64,000 nt of DNA from Picosynechococcus sp. PCC 7117. GTDB taxonomy: Bacteria > Cyanobacteriota > Cyanobacteriia > Cyanobacteriales > MRBY01. A program made the position numbers and the translations under genes. This document shows positions 18,129 through 28,011 of the stretch, piece after piece; position 1 is the first letter of the stretch; each line of letters starts with the position of its first letter. Below the pieces are notes generated by a model. That model was given only the letters and a program-made list of their open reading frames with translations. It ran no database searches and was not told where the DNA came from. Location of the stretch: contig NZ_CP016477.1 in assembly GCF_001693275.1 (NCBI RefSeq), forward strand, positions 682,001 to 746,000. Reading direction: 5' to 3'.

Positions 18129-19499
18129 CTACTCAGGCACAACCGGGCAATACTGGGGAGCCGTCAGCACCAACGCCAAAATAACCTGAACCGTCTCAAA
18201 AAAGCCCATGAGCCACTGGCACTCTGCCTTGGGCTGGTCTTGATATTGTCCGAGCAGAAGATTGAGGGCTTGCATCAGTTCACCATAGGTTTCTGGCGCG
18301 ACCAATACCAATTTCAACAACAAAATACTGTGGGTTAAATATTCCCGCTGAATCATTAAAACGGGCAGAGGATGGGATAAATCTTGCAAATGTTCAGGAT
18401 TGAGTAGGTAATGGATCAAATTGCGGCAAACATCAGTAATCAGCGCCCGGTCTAGGGTAATACTGTCTCCTGCGGGATAACACTGTTTCAGATGTTGCAA
18501 AATCTTATCGGGCAGCCACTTCAAACGGCGTGGTGAAGTCATGGCACAGAACAAATAGTCAACAAAATAGGGCTGCCAAGTGACAAAGGTATGCTCGTCT
18601 GTCTGGGCTAAAAATTGCGTGGCAATATCAGGGTAACTGGGCTGCTTTTTAACCACTAAACGGTGAATCAGATTCAGGGTTACATCTTCAATGAGGGTAG
18701 GATTTTTAATGGCCTCTCCTGTCGCTGTCATTTTTCCCTTCGTTGACAGGTACATCACCAAGCGGTAGCGATAGCGGTTATTAAATAGTTGGTAAAGCAG
18801 CTTAGAGGCCCGTTGTTGTTCGGGGGAAGATTGTGGATCCGTCGCTTGGGCAAATAACATAAAACCAACATAGCGATCGCCCCAAGTCCGTTGATTTGTC
18901 TCACTAGGAGGAGCCAAGACCCGCAAGACCCGACATTCCTCACTCTGAATAAATCCCCGTAGCCAATCCTGAAATCGCTCTGTGGTCAACGACGCATCAC
19001 CCGTCTGCGATGTGGGCGTCAACAGCAAATGGGCCAGTTGAGTAATGTACTGGATACTTTCTTGATTGAGGCAAGTTTCGATAAATAGATAACAACACCG
19101 TTTAAGAACCGCAATAAATCCCGTGCGCCGATTGCCAATAATCAGCTGATAACTTGCTTGTTGTAGGGGTTCTGGACATTGGGCCGCGTCATAACCAACG
19201 AAAAACCCTTGAAATAACCCCAAGAACTCATCAAGGGAAGGGGTTTGTAGCGTTTGGGCAAAGAAATCAAAAACAACCTGTTCCGGGGGGATTTCTGGCT
19301 TCGGTAACGATGATTCTACGGGAGCTAAGGAGGTTTCAAAATCACGGCCTGGAGTCATGTCCGGGATCATCTCTGTTGATTGCAGTACTGTCTCTTCCGA
19401 TGATACATTGGCTCGCCCTGATGGGTCAGTCTTTGGGCTGCGGCGAACCGATTTCGACGTGATCGGCCGTAGGTGGTTCAGTGGCAACAGTTGCTTCAT
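18129..19499 (-). CDS. Large conserved hypothetical protein, helical
   Basis: A soluble 456-residue protein of no family I can name. Residues 1-75 are low-complexity and polar. From about residue 75 the protein is rich in amphipathic helices ('PSLDEFLGLFQGFFVGYDAA', 'LLYQLFNNRYRYRLVMYLST', 'FVDYLFCAMTSPRRLKWLPD') with no catalytic motif, signal peptide or transmembrane segment. Codon use is typical of the genome, so it is a resident gene. It is followed by ilvD about 90 nt downstream, separated by no obvious terminator. Confidence 0.7.
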   Translation of the reverse strand: MKQLLPLNHLRPITSKSVRRSPKTDPSGRANVSSEETVLQSTEMIPDMTPGRDFETSLAPVESSLPKPEIPPEQVVFDFFAQTLQTPSLDEFLGLFQGFFVGYDAAQCPEPLQQASYQLIIGNRRTGFIAVLKRCCYLFIETCLNQESIQYITQLAHLLLTPTSQTGDASLTTERFQDWLRGFIQSEECRVLRVLAPPSETNQRTWGDRYVGFMLFAQATDPQSSPEQQRASKLLYQLFNNRYRYRLVMYLSTKGKMTATGEAIKNPTLIEDVTLNLIHRLVVKKQPSYPDIATQFLAQTDEHTFVTWQPYFVDYLFCAMTSPRRLKWLPDKILQHLKQCYPAGDSITLDRALITDVCRNLIHYLLNPEHLQDLSHPLPVLMIQREYLTHSILLLKLVLVAPETYGELMQALNLLLGQYQDQPKAECQWLMGFFETVQVILALVLTAPQYCPVVPE

Positions 19500-19679
19500 G
19501 ATGTTTCTCCCCCCGGCAATCCCCAGTTTTCTTGACTACCTCCATGATAAAGTTCCAGGTCTGTTGAGCATTGCTTTCTTGGACAATTCAAAGAAAAGCT
19601 TTATACTTCATTGCTTCTTTAGATATATAGCCAAACTTTATTGTAAATTCACATTGGCGCAGGCTCTGTCAGTTACTCA

Positions 19680-19716
19680 AAAAAACAATGGCCTCCCCGA
19701 ATTTTCGGGGAAGGCC
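19680..19716 (-). terminator. Rho-independent terminator of hspA
   Basis: Inverted repeat GGCCTTCCCCGAA / TTCGGGGAGGCC read on the minus strand, followed by ATTGTTTTTTT. It lies about 50 nt after the hspA stop. Confidence 0.9.
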
Positions 19717-19766
19717 AGCACAGTGTTTATGATTTGACGGCGTCATGGAAAATGACAGTCCGTGAA

Positions 19767-20243
19767 CTATTCAGTCGGTTCTTCGAGAGCTTTTTGAGTT
19801 TCGGGGCTTTTACCCAGTTGTAGTTTGACAACTTTTTTCGCTGCGGGAACAACTTTGGGCAGCTTCAGGGTAAGAATGCCATCTTTAAATTCTGCTGTGG
19901 CATTTTCGTGGTCAACGGCGACCGGAAGCGCAATGGTGCGGTCAAATTTTCCATAGCGGAATTCAGAATGATAGCAGCCTTCATCTTCTTTTTCTTCTTC
20001 GTATTTATATTCCCCGGAGAGGCGGACTGATTCACGGGTCAACTGAATATCGATATCGTCAGCGGCAATGCCAGGAAGGGCGGCTTTTAAGGTTAATTCT
20101 GCGTCCCCATTGAGTAGCTCGACAGAGGGACGCCAGGGGGAGCGACCTTCCCCTTGCCAGCCGGCAAGTTCATCGAGAATGCGATTCATTTGGGTCTGAA
20201 CTGTTTCTAGTTCAGAAAACGGCGAGAAATGTACTAAAGACAT
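19767..20243 (-). CDS. hspA: Small heat-shock protein HspA (Hsp20 family)
   Basis: A 158-residue alpha-crystallin-type chaperone that holds unfolding proteins and stabilises thylakoid membranes under heat and light stress. The crystallin domain runs from about 40 to 135 ('WRPSVELLNGDAELTLKAAL', 'SVRLSGEYKYEEE', 'YGKFDRTIALPVAVD', 'FKDGILTLKLPK'). A perfect AGGAGG ribosome site precedes the ATG, in keeping with high induced expression. No CIRCE element was found upstream. A strong terminator follows. Confidence 0.95.
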   Translation of the reverse strand: MSLVHFSPFSELETVQTQMNRILDELAGWQGEGRSPWRPSVELLNGDAELTLKAALPGIAADDIDIQLTRESVRLSGEYKYEEEKEDEGCYHSEFRYGKFDRTIALPVAVDHENATAEFKDGILTLKLPKVVPAAKKVVKLQLGKSPETQKALEEPTE

Positions 20244-20614
20244 ATATGACCTCCTAAGAGAATCGGCTTCTTGCTACATTTTTATTTTCTACTATCTTCA
20301 AGGGGTTTGTAGATGACAAAAACCGTATTTTTTTTGGTGGAATTACCGCAGAATTGCTACTTTTTCTTGGGATTACAAATTGCATTTTTTTTAGGGAAAA
20401 TTTAAGCATTTTTCGATCACCATTGGGGCTGGTTGGCCATTCCCCCCGCAAAAGGCGATCGCCACCGGACAGAGCCTCCCTGCCGATGGGGTTTCTCAAT
20501 CCGGCCCTAGAGCCCTAAAAATGTCGGCTTCAATCCCACCTAGATTGATGGCGCAAGAAAGGCTCAGGAATGATACGATGTCACTTGCTGCGATAGGTTT
20601 TAGAACGATTTCAT
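20244..20614. other. Divergent hspA / pdhB control region, no gene
   Basis: A 370-nt gap. An open frame on the minus strand (20254-20499) is low in coding character and is rejected. The region should hold promoters for hspA (leftward) and pdhB (rightward). A TGATACGAT extended -10-like sequence lies near 20570 facing pdhB; no matching -35 is clear. No CIRCE-type repeat is visible. Confidence 0.4.
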
Positions 20615-21598
20615 ATGGCGGAAACTTTACTTTTTAATGCGCTGCGTCAAGCTATCGATGAAGAGATGGCACGTGACGAAACTGTCTTCGTTATGGGCGA
20701 AGATGTGGGTCATTACGGCGGTTCCTACAAGGTAACGAAGGATCTTGCAAAAAAATATGGCGACCTGCGCGTTCTGGATACACCCATCGCAGAAAACAGC
20801 TTCACCGGGATGGCTGTTGGCGCTGCCATGACTGGACTGCGGCCGATCATCGAAGGGATGAATATGGGCTTTTTGCTGTTGGCCTTTAACCAAATTTCCA
20901 ATAACGCTGGGATGTTGCGCTACACATCCGGCGGTAATTTCACAATTCCGATGGTGATCCGTGGGCCTGGGGGGGTCGGTCGGCAGTTGGGGGCTGAACA
21001 CTCCCAGCGTCTAGAAGCCTATTTCCAAGCTGTCCCTGGTTTGAAGATCGTCGCTTGTTCCACCCCTTACAATGCTAAAGGTTTATTAAAAGCGGCGATT
21101 CGTGACGAAAACCCCGTGCTTTTCTTTGAACACGTGCTGCTCTACAACTTGAAAGAGAATTTGCCCGATGGGGAATATGTGCTGCCCCTCGATAAGGCGG
21201 AATTGGTACGGGAAGGGAAAGATGTGACGATTCTGACCTATTCGCGGATGCGTCACCATTGCACCCAGGCGATTAAAACCCTCGAAAAACAAGGCATCGA
21301 TCCAGAATTGATTGATCTCATCTCCCTGAAGCCCATCGATATGGAGGTGATCGCCAAATCTGTGAAGAAAACCCACCGGGTGATCATCGTCGAAGAATGT
21401 ATGAAAACGGCGGGGATTGCGGCGGAAGTGATGTCCTTGATCAACGAGCAACTGTTTGACGAATTAGATGCCCCCGTAATGCGTCTCTCGTCCCAGGATA
21501 TTCCCACCCCCTACAACGGTACCCTGGAGCGACTCACCATCGTCCAACCGGACAACATCGTCGAAGCAGTGCAAAATATGTTGGCCCTGAACGTCTAA
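20615..21598 (+). CDS. pdhB: Pyruvate dehydrogenase E1 component, beta subunit
   Basis: A 327-residue beta subunit of the pyruvate dehydrogenase E1, which with the alpha subunit binds thiamine diphosphate and decarboxylates pyruvate. Typical blocks are '[20 protein letters not shown]', '[20 protein letters not shown]', '[20 protein letters not shown]' and '[20 protein letters not shown]'. The alpha subunit is not adjacent, as usual in cyanobacteria. secD follows after 40 nt; pdhB-secD-secF is a recurring cyanobacterial order and probably one transcript. Confidence 0.96.
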   Translation: MAETLLFNALRQAIDEEMARDETVFVMGEDVGHYGGSYKVTKDLAKKYGDLRVLDTPIAENSFTGMAVGAAMTGLRPIIEGMNMGFLLLAFNQISNNAGMLRYTSGGNFTIPMVIRGPGGVGRQLGAEHSQRLEAYFQAVPGLKIVACSTPYNAKGLLKAAIRDENPVLFFEHVLLYNLKENLPDGEYVLPLDKAELVREGKDVTILTYSRMRHHCTQAIKTLEKQGIDPELIDLISLKPIDMEVIAKSVKKTHRVIIVEECMKTAGIAAEVMSLINEQLFDELDAPVMRLSSQDIPTPYNGTLERLTIVQPDNIVEAVQNMLALNV

Positions 21599-21638
21599 AC
21601 ACCAGCGACCAACTGCGGTTCATCCTCCTAGATCCATC

Positions 21639-23042
21639 ATGCAAAAACAACGGTTAATCATAGTTGCAATTCTTTTTTTGGTGGCGATCGCCATCACGAT
21701 TTTGACAACCTTACCCCTCCAGCTCGGTCTGGATCTCAAAGGCGGCGCCCAATTGACGATCCAGGTACAACCCAATGCCGAAGGAGTCGTCGTTGAGGCC
21801 GATGATACAGCTGCCGTGAAGCGAGTCATCGAAAATCGCATCAATGGTCTAGGAGTGGCCGAACCCATCACTCAACTCGTGGGGAACGACCGGATCCTCG
21901 TGCAATTGCCTGGGGTGACAGATCCTGAGCAGGCAGAACGGGTTCTAGGCGGCACGGCCCAGCTCGAATTTCGGCCCCAAAACCCTGGCACCGAAGCCGA
22001 GTTCCAAGAAAAGTACGCCCTCCGTCGCCAACTCGACGCCCAGTTAACCAGTCTCCGTGGCAGTGCAAGCCCTGCCGCTAGCGATGCCGAAATCGAAGAA
22101 TTAGAAACCAATATTGACAGTCTCGATCAAGAGATTCTCGCTCTGTTTGAACCCGTTGGTCTAGTCGGCGAATACGTCACCAATGCCCAACCTGCCCCCA
22201 CCCAAACGGGCAACAGTTGGCAAGTCTTTCTCAATTTCAATAGCGAGGGGGCTGAACTCTTTGCCGAAATCACAAAAGGTCTAGCTGGTACAGGCCGGAG
22301 TGTCGGCATTTTCTTAGATGATGCCCTCCTCAGCGCCCCCACCGTTGGCCCAGAATATACCGCCCAAGGGATCGCCGGGGGCAATGTGACCATTACCGGC
22401 AACTTTGACATTGATACCGCCAGTGATCTCGCCATTCAGATTCGGGGTGGGTCGTTACCCTTCCCGGTGGCCGTGGTCGAGAACCGTACCGTAGGGGCAA
22501 CCCTAGGCCAAGATTCCATTCGCCAAAGTATCTATGCAGGGATTGCGGGCCTAATTCTGGTGTTGGTCTTTGTGGCAGTCTATTACCGTTTGCCGGGGCT
22601 GATCGCAGATGTGGCGTTAGTGGTTTATACCCTCCTCACTTTGGCCTGCTATTCCCTTGTGGGGGTTACGCTGACGTTACCGGGGATTGCTGGTTTTATT
22701 CTCAGTATCGGTATGGCCGTGGATGCAAATGTGCTGATCTTTGAGCGCACCCGGGAGGAAATCTATAAGGGAAATACCTTGTACCGGGCCGTGGAATCGG
22801 GATTTTTTAACGCTTTCTCCAGCATTCTCGACAGTAATGTCACCACTTTGATCGCCTGTGCGGCCCTCTTTTTCTTGGGTTCGGGTCTGGTAAAAGGTTT
22901 TGCGTTGACCTTGGCGATCGGGGTGGGGGTGAGTATGTTTACGGCAGTGACTTGCAGCCGCACTTTACTGCTGTTAACGGTATTGGGCTTACCGGCGGTG
23001 CGTCAAAATCCCAAGTTGTTTGCGCCCAAAGCCCCCAACTAA
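21639..23042 (+). CDS. secD: Protein translocase subunit SecD
   Basis: A 467-residue membrane protein that, with SecF, uses the proton gradient to complete export through SecYEG. One N-terminal helix (about 8-25) precedes a large periplasmic or lumenal domain ('LGLDLKGGAQLTIQV', 'VIENRINGLGVAEPITQLVG'), then five helices from about residue 288 ('RQSIYAGIAGLILVLVFVAV', 'GIAGFILSIGMAVDANVLIF'). The 'GMAVDANVLIFERTREE' signature is diagnostic. secF starts 32 nt later. Confidence 0.97.
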   Translation: MQKQRLIIVAILFLVAIAITILTTLPLQLGLDLKGGAQLTIQVQPNAEGVVVEADDTAAVKRVIENRINGLGVAEPITQLVGNDRILVQLPGVTDPEQAERVLGGTAQLEFRPQNPGTEAEFQEKYALRRQLDAQLTSLRGSASPAASDAEIEELETNIDSLDQEILALFEPVGLVGEYVTNAQPAPTQTGNSWQVFLNFNSEGAELFAEITKGLAGTGRSVGIFLDDALLSAPTVGPEYTAQGIAGGNVTITGNFDIDTASDLAIQIRGGSLPFPVAVVENRTVGATLGQDSIRQSIYAGIAGLILVLVFVAVYYRLPGLIADVALVVYTLLTLACYSLVGVTLTLPGIAGFILSIGMAVDANVLIFERTREEIYKGNTLYRAVESGFFNAFSSILDSNVTTLIACAALFFLGSGLVKGFALTLAIGVGVSMFTAVTCSRTLLLLTVLGLPAVRQNPKLFAPKAPN

Positions 23043-23074
23043 TTTCCTTTGCCCTCTAGTCTGTTGTTAACCCG

Positions 23075-24046
23075 ATGACTTTTAAATTTAGCGTCATTAA
23101 ACAGCGTCTCCTTTGGTGGTCCATCTCGGCGATCGCCATCCTTGCGAGTGTGTTGTTTATGGGCATTTCCTTCAACCAACTCCAAGCGCCCCTCCGACCC
23201 AGTCTCGATTTTGTTGGGGGCACAAAAATCCAAGTGGCCCTCGACTGTACGGTGGCTGGCAACTGTACTGATCCTTTAGAAACAGCGACAATTCAAACCG
23301 TGGTGAATAACCAGGGAGTCGGCAGTAGTACGGTGCAAATTTTGGGCCAAGAGCGGACAACGTTTTCGGTGCGGACGCCGCAGCTTGATGTGGATCAACG
23401 CAGCCGTTTGCTCGACGCCCTAGAATCCGAAGTGGGCGCCCTAGATCCTGGCGCGATCCAAATTGACTCGGTGGGGCCAACCATTGGTCGGGAATTGTTT
23501 GTCCAAGGGATGCTCGCCCTCCTGGTTTCTTTTTTCGGGATTATTGTCTACTTGAGTATCCGCTTTCAGTTCGATTATGCGCTGTTTGCGATCGCCGCAT
23601 TATTCCATGATGTGCTGATCACGGCTGGCGTCTTTGCGCTACTCGGTCTGGTGTTGGGCGTTGAAGTAGATAGCCTTTTCCTCGTGGCCCTACTGACGAT
23701 TATTGGTTTTTCTGTGAATGATACGGTGGTCATTTATGACCGCGTTCGTGAGAATCTCAAGGCCGACGAGGGAGACAACATCGATCAAGTTGTTGATCAT
23801 TCCGTCCAGCAAACCCTGGGCCGTTCGATCAATACCACCCTCACCACCCTATTGCCGCTGGTGGCGATCTTTTTGTTCGGTGGTTCGACCCTCAAGTTTT
23901 TTGCCCTCGCCTTGATTATTGGGTTTATTTGCGGCTCTTACTCTAGTATTTTTGTCGCCAGTACCCTCTTGGCCTGGTGGCGTAACCGTAATGGCCAACC
24001 CCCCACGGTCACCAAAGAAGCGGTGAATGTCACAGAATTGTCCTAG
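23075..24046 (+). CDS. secF: Protein translocase subunit SecF
   Basis: A 323-residue partner of SecD. N-terminal helix about 12-32, then a lumenal domain with '[16 protein letters not shown]', then five helices including '[20 protein letters not shown]' and the signature '[18 protein letters not shown]'. The periplasmic loop contains two Cys (about residues 68 and 73, 'LDCTVAGNC') not common to all SecF. It is translated downstream of secD and ends the pdhB-secD-secF group. Confidence 0.97.
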   Translation: MTFKFSVIKQRLLWWSISAIAILASVLFMGISFNQLQAPLRPSLDFVGGTKIQVALDCTVAGNCTDPLETATIQTVVNNQGVGSSTVQILGQERTTFSVRTPQLDVDQRSRLLDALESEVGALDPGAIQIDSVGPTIGRELFVQGMLALLVSFFGIIVYLSIRFQFDYALFAIAALFHDVLITAGVFALLGLVLGVEVDSLFLVALLTIIGFSVNDTVVIYDRVRENLKADEGDNIDQVVDHSVQQTLGRSINTTLTTLLPLVAIFLFGGSTLKFFALALIIGFICGSYSSIFVASTLLAWWRNRNGQPPTVTKEAVNVTELS

Positions 24047-24131
24047 CCATTGCAGGGGAACTTCCCGGTAACGGCGGCAATCCCAGGATTTGGCCTGACC
24101 CACTCGGTAAAGATGTTTAGGGTGAAAAAAT

Positions 24132-24527
24132 ATGGGCGATCGCCAACTTCAGGAAGCACCAACAGACCATCATTTCAGTCCCTTGGCCCGCAAGCTGGTG
24201 CGGTTTACTTTCCTCTGGCGTTGGCTATTGGTCGCCTTGCTGTGGCTGATCTTGGGGAGCTACGGCATTTGGGCGTTGCGGGGAGAATTTGCCCTCTGGC
24301 GCGACCATCTCACCTGGGCCGTGGTGCGTTTGAGTCTCGGTTACCATTACTGGGCGAGCGTTGCCTTGACGATCTGTGTCGCCTATACCTGTGCTGTTTT
24401 GGTTTGGCATAGCCAGAAATTAACCCAAGGCTGGTCTCAACGGGAAAAGTATCGTTTCAATCAATGGGCAGAAAAATTAACCCAGAATCAGCAGCATTGG
24501 CTTTGGTTTTTCCTAAGGCGTTTATAG
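24132..24527 (+). CDS. Small two-helix membrane protein, hypothetical
   Basis: A 131-residue protein with two likely transmembrane helices ('WLLVALLWLILGSYGIWAL', about 30-48, and 'WASVALTICVAYTCAVLVW', about 75-95) and a basic, Trp-rich C-terminus ('FNQWAEKLTQNQQHWLWFFL'). I do not recognise the family. It lies 85 nt after secF on the same strand and may be cotranscribed, but no functional link is shown. Confidence 0.6.
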   Translation: MGDRQLQEAPTDHHFSPLARKLVRFTFLWRWLLVALLWLILGSYGIWALRGEFALWRDHLTWAVVRLSLGYHYWASVALTICVAYTCAVLVWHSQKLTQGWSQREKYRFNQWAEKLTQNQQHWLWFFLRRL

Positions 24528-24761
24528 TGTGATTTCAGCCATCTATAGGGTGTCAAAAGAAAAACAGCCAGTATTCGCAAATACGCCAAATTACTGAAAG
24601 CCGCTCTTTTGGGAGAGCGAGTCGCTGAAACTTTTCTGGATTAATCCCCTCCAAAGTTCCAGATAATTGCGGGTTTCTGTACTAATGTTCACTACTGACT
24701 GACGTAGGTGAGCTGGCTCGCGTTAACTAGAAAGAGAATTTGTGCTTAATTTACCGATGCC

Positions 24762-25853
24762 GTGCTTGATTCTGCTTGCTTGATTGTTGATTTGCAAAAG
24801 GTTCAGCGCATTACCCAGGGCATTTCCGGTTGTCTGGAACCAACGCTGATCGCCAAACGTTTAACCGAAGCATTGATTAAAGACTTTAATTGCGCCTTTG
24901 CGCGAATTTGGTTAACTGAGCCAGATCAACGATCGCTCCGGTTAGTGGCTTCATCGGGTCTGTCTGAAAACATTAATGGCAGTTTTGCACGGGTTCCCAT
25001 GGGCGCCTATAAGGTCGGAAAAATTGCCAAAAATGGGATTCCATTCCTGAGTAATCAACTGGCGGAAGAAGCTTGGGTAAAAGACCGTGACTGGGCGATC
25101 GCCAACGGAATTCAAGGTTTTGCGGGTTATCCCCTTGCCAGTCAACAACGAATTATTGGTGTGTTAGCAGCTTTTAGCCATGAAACTTTTTTACCAGAAT
25201 TTTTAGAGGTTTTGCAGGTGCTGTGTATGGCTGGGGCGATCGCCTTAGATGCCGCCCAAAAAAGCCCCCAAGATCCCAGCAAAAGCCAGACAAGAGAATC
25301 TCACCCCCTCTCGGATCACCTGGGCAGCCTTTTAAGTACCAGCCAGCTTAGTTTGATTGGTACGGAACGACCTCTGACACCAAGTTCGACCTATCTCTTG
25401 ATTAAAACCGTAGAAATTCTCAATCAATTCAACTGTCACTATTGCCGACTCATCTACAGTGATACGGAAATTTGTCTCGAAGGCATTATCGCCGCCCCTA
25501 ACCCGACGAAAAACAAAGGGCGATCGCCCTTTGCCGACATTGAATTTTTCGTACAAACCCTTGGGGGGAACTGCGATGTCGGGATCAACGCCCAGGAAGC
25601 AGTCCACCAAATTCGCCTTACTTTGCCCTATGGAGCGACCACCCAAGTCTACAAATCAAAAGAATCACTATCCCAACGGGAACGTCAGATTTTAGCGCTT
25701 CTCACCAAAGGGTTGCGTGATCGCGACATTGCCCAGCAGCTCCACATCAGTGAAAGTACCGTAAAATTCCACCTAAACCGCACCTTGAGTAAACTACAAG
25801 CTAAAAACCGCTACCAAGCCATTTACCAAGCCACAAAACAAGGTTTGATTTAA
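24762..25853 (+). CDS. GAF-domain LuxR-type transcriptional regulator
   Basis: 363 residues from a GTG start at 24762. An N-terminal GAF domain (about 20-160: 'ALIKDFNCAFARIWLTEPDQ', 'GKIAKNGIPFLSNQLAEEAW', 'GYPLASQQRIIGVLAAFSHE') is a likely ligand or redox sensor. A linker follows, and a LuxR-type helix-turn-helix ends the protein (about 300-360: 'LSQRERQILALLTKGLRDRD', 'HISESTVKFHLNRTLSKLQA'). No receiver domain is present, so it is not a classical response regulator. The 3' end overlaps the converging HNH gene by 4 nt. Signal and targets are unknown. Confidence 0.82.
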   Translation: MLDSACLIVDLQKVQRITQGISGCLEPTLIAKRLTEALIKDFNCAFARIWLTEPDQRSLRLVASSGLSENINGSFARVPMGAYKVGKIAKNGIPFLSNQLAEEAWVKDRDWAIANGIQGFAGYPLASQQRIIGVLAAFSHETFLPEFLEVLQVLCMAGAIALDAAQKSPQDPSKSQTRESHPLSDHLGSLLSTSQLSLIGTERPLTPSSTYLLIKTVEILNQFNCHYCRLIYSDTEICLEGIIAAPNPTKNKGRSPFADIEFFVQTLGGNCDVGINAQEAVHQIRLTLPYGATTQVYKSKESLSQRERQILALLTKGLRDRDIAQQLHISESTVKFHLNRTLSKLQAKNRYQAIYQATKQGLI

Positions 25854-26317
25854 ACGCGATCGCTAGTTCCACTATCCCCCAACAGCCGATCCAATTTCGG
25901 AGGATGTCGCCCAACATCTCGATCCGCTTGCCGAATCAACAGAACGCGCTCCCGATTCATATCTAATCTGGCGATCGTTGCCCGCCCAATTTCCGTTAAG
26001 CCTACCAACATAACTCCATCTTCTGCCCAAACAAAATGATCAGCCCATCGATCACAACGCGGGTTAAACAAGCGAACTTCCGCCCCTGACAGCAGATCAA
26101 CTCCTGTCACGAAACTTGACTTTTTACGATTGCAATGAAAACAAGCCAACGCCAAATTTTCCACATCATCCGAACCGCCCCGAACCTGTGGAATGACATG
26201 ATCAATCGTGAAGCGAACATACTGCCATAACTCCACCCCATGACAATACTCACATAGACCCTTAGCTCTTTCTCTGACTTTGTTTTGAATTTTCTCTGGA
26301 AGTGGTGATCTACCCAT
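25850..26317 (-). CDS. HNH endonuclease domain protein
   Basis: A 155-residue protein with a clear HNH nuclease core: 'CEYCHGVELWQYVRFTIDHV', then 'IPQVRGGSDDVENLALACFH' and 'CNRKK'. The two CxxC pairs bind a structural zinc, and the Asp-His plus Asn-x-x-x-x-C-x-x-C-N form the metal site. The C-terminal half ('LFNPRCDRWADHF', 'RATIARLDMNRERVLLIRQ') is the usual extension in free-standing cyanobacterial HNH genes. It starts 3 nt after the stop of a small gene, so the two form an operon. Role is unknown; defence, repair or selfish homing are possible. Confidence 0.85.
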   Translation of the reverse strand: MGRSPLPEKIQNKVRERAKGLCEYCHGVELWQYVRFTIDHVIPQVRGGSDDVENLALACFHCNRKKSSFVTGVDLLSGAEVRLFNPRCDRWADHFVWAEDGVMLVGLTEIGRATIARLDMNRERVLLIRQADRDVGRHPPKLDRLLGDSGTSDRV

Positions 26318-26320
26318 TTC

Positions 26321-26593
26321 CTATGCCACCATGCTCCCAGCAGCAGCATTACGAACTGTCCGATTCACAAAACTCAAATAATCATCAATTTCTTCATAAC
26401 AGTCCAATTCTTCCTCCTCAGCCTCGGTCAATCCTTCAGACTGCTGCTTCTCCAACAAAACTTCAACCCGTGCCTGTACCTGTACTGAAGCTCGAAAAAT
26501 CAGAACCCCTTCCACCAAATCAAGCTGAACAGCACCATCAAGCGGTATGGAATTCGACAAACGTTGCAGCACAGGAAAAGTAGAAGCAGCCAT
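26321..26593 (-). CDS. Small partner protein of HNH nuclease
   Basis: A 90-residue acidic protein: N-terminal strands ('AVQLDLVEGVLIFRASVQVQ') followed by a glutamate-rich helix ('TEAEEEELDCYEEIDDYLSF'). The stop is 3 nt before the HNH start, so translation is likely coupled. The length, acidity and order (small gene first) resemble an antitoxin or specificity partner, but this is inference. I recall similar pairs in other cyanobacteria without an assigned role. Confidence 0.65.
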   Translation of the reverse strand: MAASTFPVLQRLSNSIPLDGAVQLDLVEGVLIFRASVQVQARVEVLLEKQQSEGLTEAEEEELDCYEEIDDYLSFVNRTVRNAAAGSMVA

Positions 26594-26743
26594 AATGTTT
26601 AAATCGAAAAACTATGATCATCATAACTTAGTAAACTGCTCGCCACTAAGTCAGGAACTCGGTTTTTATTTGATTGAGGAAGTTTAGAATTCCTAATGAA
26701 CGTCTTTTAACTGAAACCGGATTAATAATCCTTCGTTCGGTTG

Positions 26744-27982
26744 TTAAGCAGAAGCCGGTACCAAAAGCCTTGCTGTAATTTGTGTCGCCAAATATTCTGC
26801 ATCGCGAGTGACACCGGAAAAACGACCAGAGCCCCAGGTATAGAGCCAGGGCAAACCAAGGAAATATAATCCGTCTACGGCGGTTACCCCTCGGTCATGT
26901 AAGGGTTCTCCCAACTCATTAAAGATGGGGAGATCAATCCAACTAAAGTTCAAGCGAAAGCCCGTCGCCCAAATAACTGCACCAATGTTGGTTGCCTTGA
27001 GGTTGAGGGATGATGGTTCTAATTCTGGCTCCCAGACGGGTTGATAATGGGCCTCTGGGGGAGCGGTGATGTTGTTATCAGCGATAAATTTGTCAATATT
27101 CCGTTGGATGCGCACCACGGTGGTATCAGCCCGATCTAAATTTTGTTTTAAATCTTTCCCAAAGTGGAGAGTCTGCCCGGTAATACTTTGCAAGCGACCA
27201 TAGAGGTGCATTCCCTGTTGGGCAAAGCGGCGCAGATCAATATCACGACCCCCATCCCGGCCTGTGACATAGTGATTGGTTTTATGACGCACCATTTCTT
27301 TTTGGGGATGCTGGTCGATGGGTAGGTCGTAATAACCCATGCGTTCGAGCCACTCCACCACATCCTTACCCCGATAGCGGCGCGGCGCCCGGGGCGCACT
27401 ACCGGTAACAAGGTGAACTGTTTTCCCTGCCAAATGAAGATCTTCGGCAATTTGACAACCCGACTGGCCAGTGCCCACAATCAAGACTTCATCGGGAAGA
27501 TCCTGGGGATTTTTGTACTGTACAGAATGAATTTGCTGTACATCACGGGGCAGTTGGGCGGCGATGGGCGGAATTTTTGGAACGTGGTATCCACCCGTGG
27601 CGATCGCCACTTGATCAGCTGTGTAATCGCCGATGGATGTTGCCACTGCAAACTTGGTTCCAGACGAACTTACTTTTAAGACAGTTACTCCCTCTCGAAT
27701 TGGGGGATTAAAAGAGCGGGCATAGGCTTCTAAGTAAGAAACAATCTCCTCCTTAGCCATAAAGCCATTAGGATCAGGCCCCGCATAGGAAAAACCAGGG
27801 AGCCGACATTGCCAATTGGGGGTCACCAAACAAAAAGAATTCCAGCGTTCATTACGCCACGCATGGCCAACTTTATGTTTCTCAAAAATAAGGTGGTCAA
27901 TGTTGTTTTGCTTGAGGAGATAGCTGAGGGCAAGTCCTGCCTGGCCACCCCCAACAATTATTACCGGGTAATGGGTCTGCAT
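26744..27982 (-). CDS. Nit1C flavin-dependent monooxygenase (MSMEG_0569 family)
   Basis: A 412-residue flavoprotein. FAD-binding 'VIIVGGGQAGLALSYLLKQN' (about 8-27) and NADPH-binding 'EVLIVGTGQSGCQIAEDLHL' (about 163-182) Rossmann motifs are present, with 'AIATGGYHVPKIPPIAAQLP' between them and 'VIWATGFRLNFSWIDLP' late. This matches the flavin-dependent oxidoreductase of the Nit1C cluster. It is divergent from the other six cluster genes. A perfect NtcA-type promoter lies directly upstream, so expression should rise when nitrogen is short. The substrate is unknown; oxidation of a cyano- or amino-compound is inferred from cluster context. Confidence 0.88.
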   Translation of the reverse strand: MQTHYPVIIVGGGQAGLALSYLLKQNNIDHLIFEKHKVGHAWRNERWNSFCLVTPNWQCRLPGFSYAGPDPNGFMAKEEIVSYLEAYARSFNPPIREGVTVLKVSSSGTKFAVATSIGDYTADQVAIATGGYHVPKIPPIAAQLPRDVQQIHSVQYKNPQDLPDEVLIVGTGQSGCQIAEDLHLAGKTVHLVTGSAPRAPRRYRGKDVVEWLERMGYYDLPIDQHPQKEMVRHKTNHYVTGRDGGRDIDLRRFAQQGMHLYGRLQSITGQTLHFGKDLKQNLDRADTTVVRIQRNIDKFIADNNITAPPEAHYQPVWEPELEPSSLNLKATNIGAVIWATGFRLNFSWIDLPIFNELGEPLHDRGVTAVDGLYFLGLPWLYTWGSGRFSGVTRDAEYLATQITARLLVPASA

Positions 27983-28011
27983 TGCCGTTGCTCTTAAGTG
28001 GATTGGATTTA

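Noticed and set aside
20254-20499. 81-residue open frame upstream of hspA
   Set aside because: Low-complexity translation, no ribosome site, spans the hspA control region and a HIP1 site; no coding signature.
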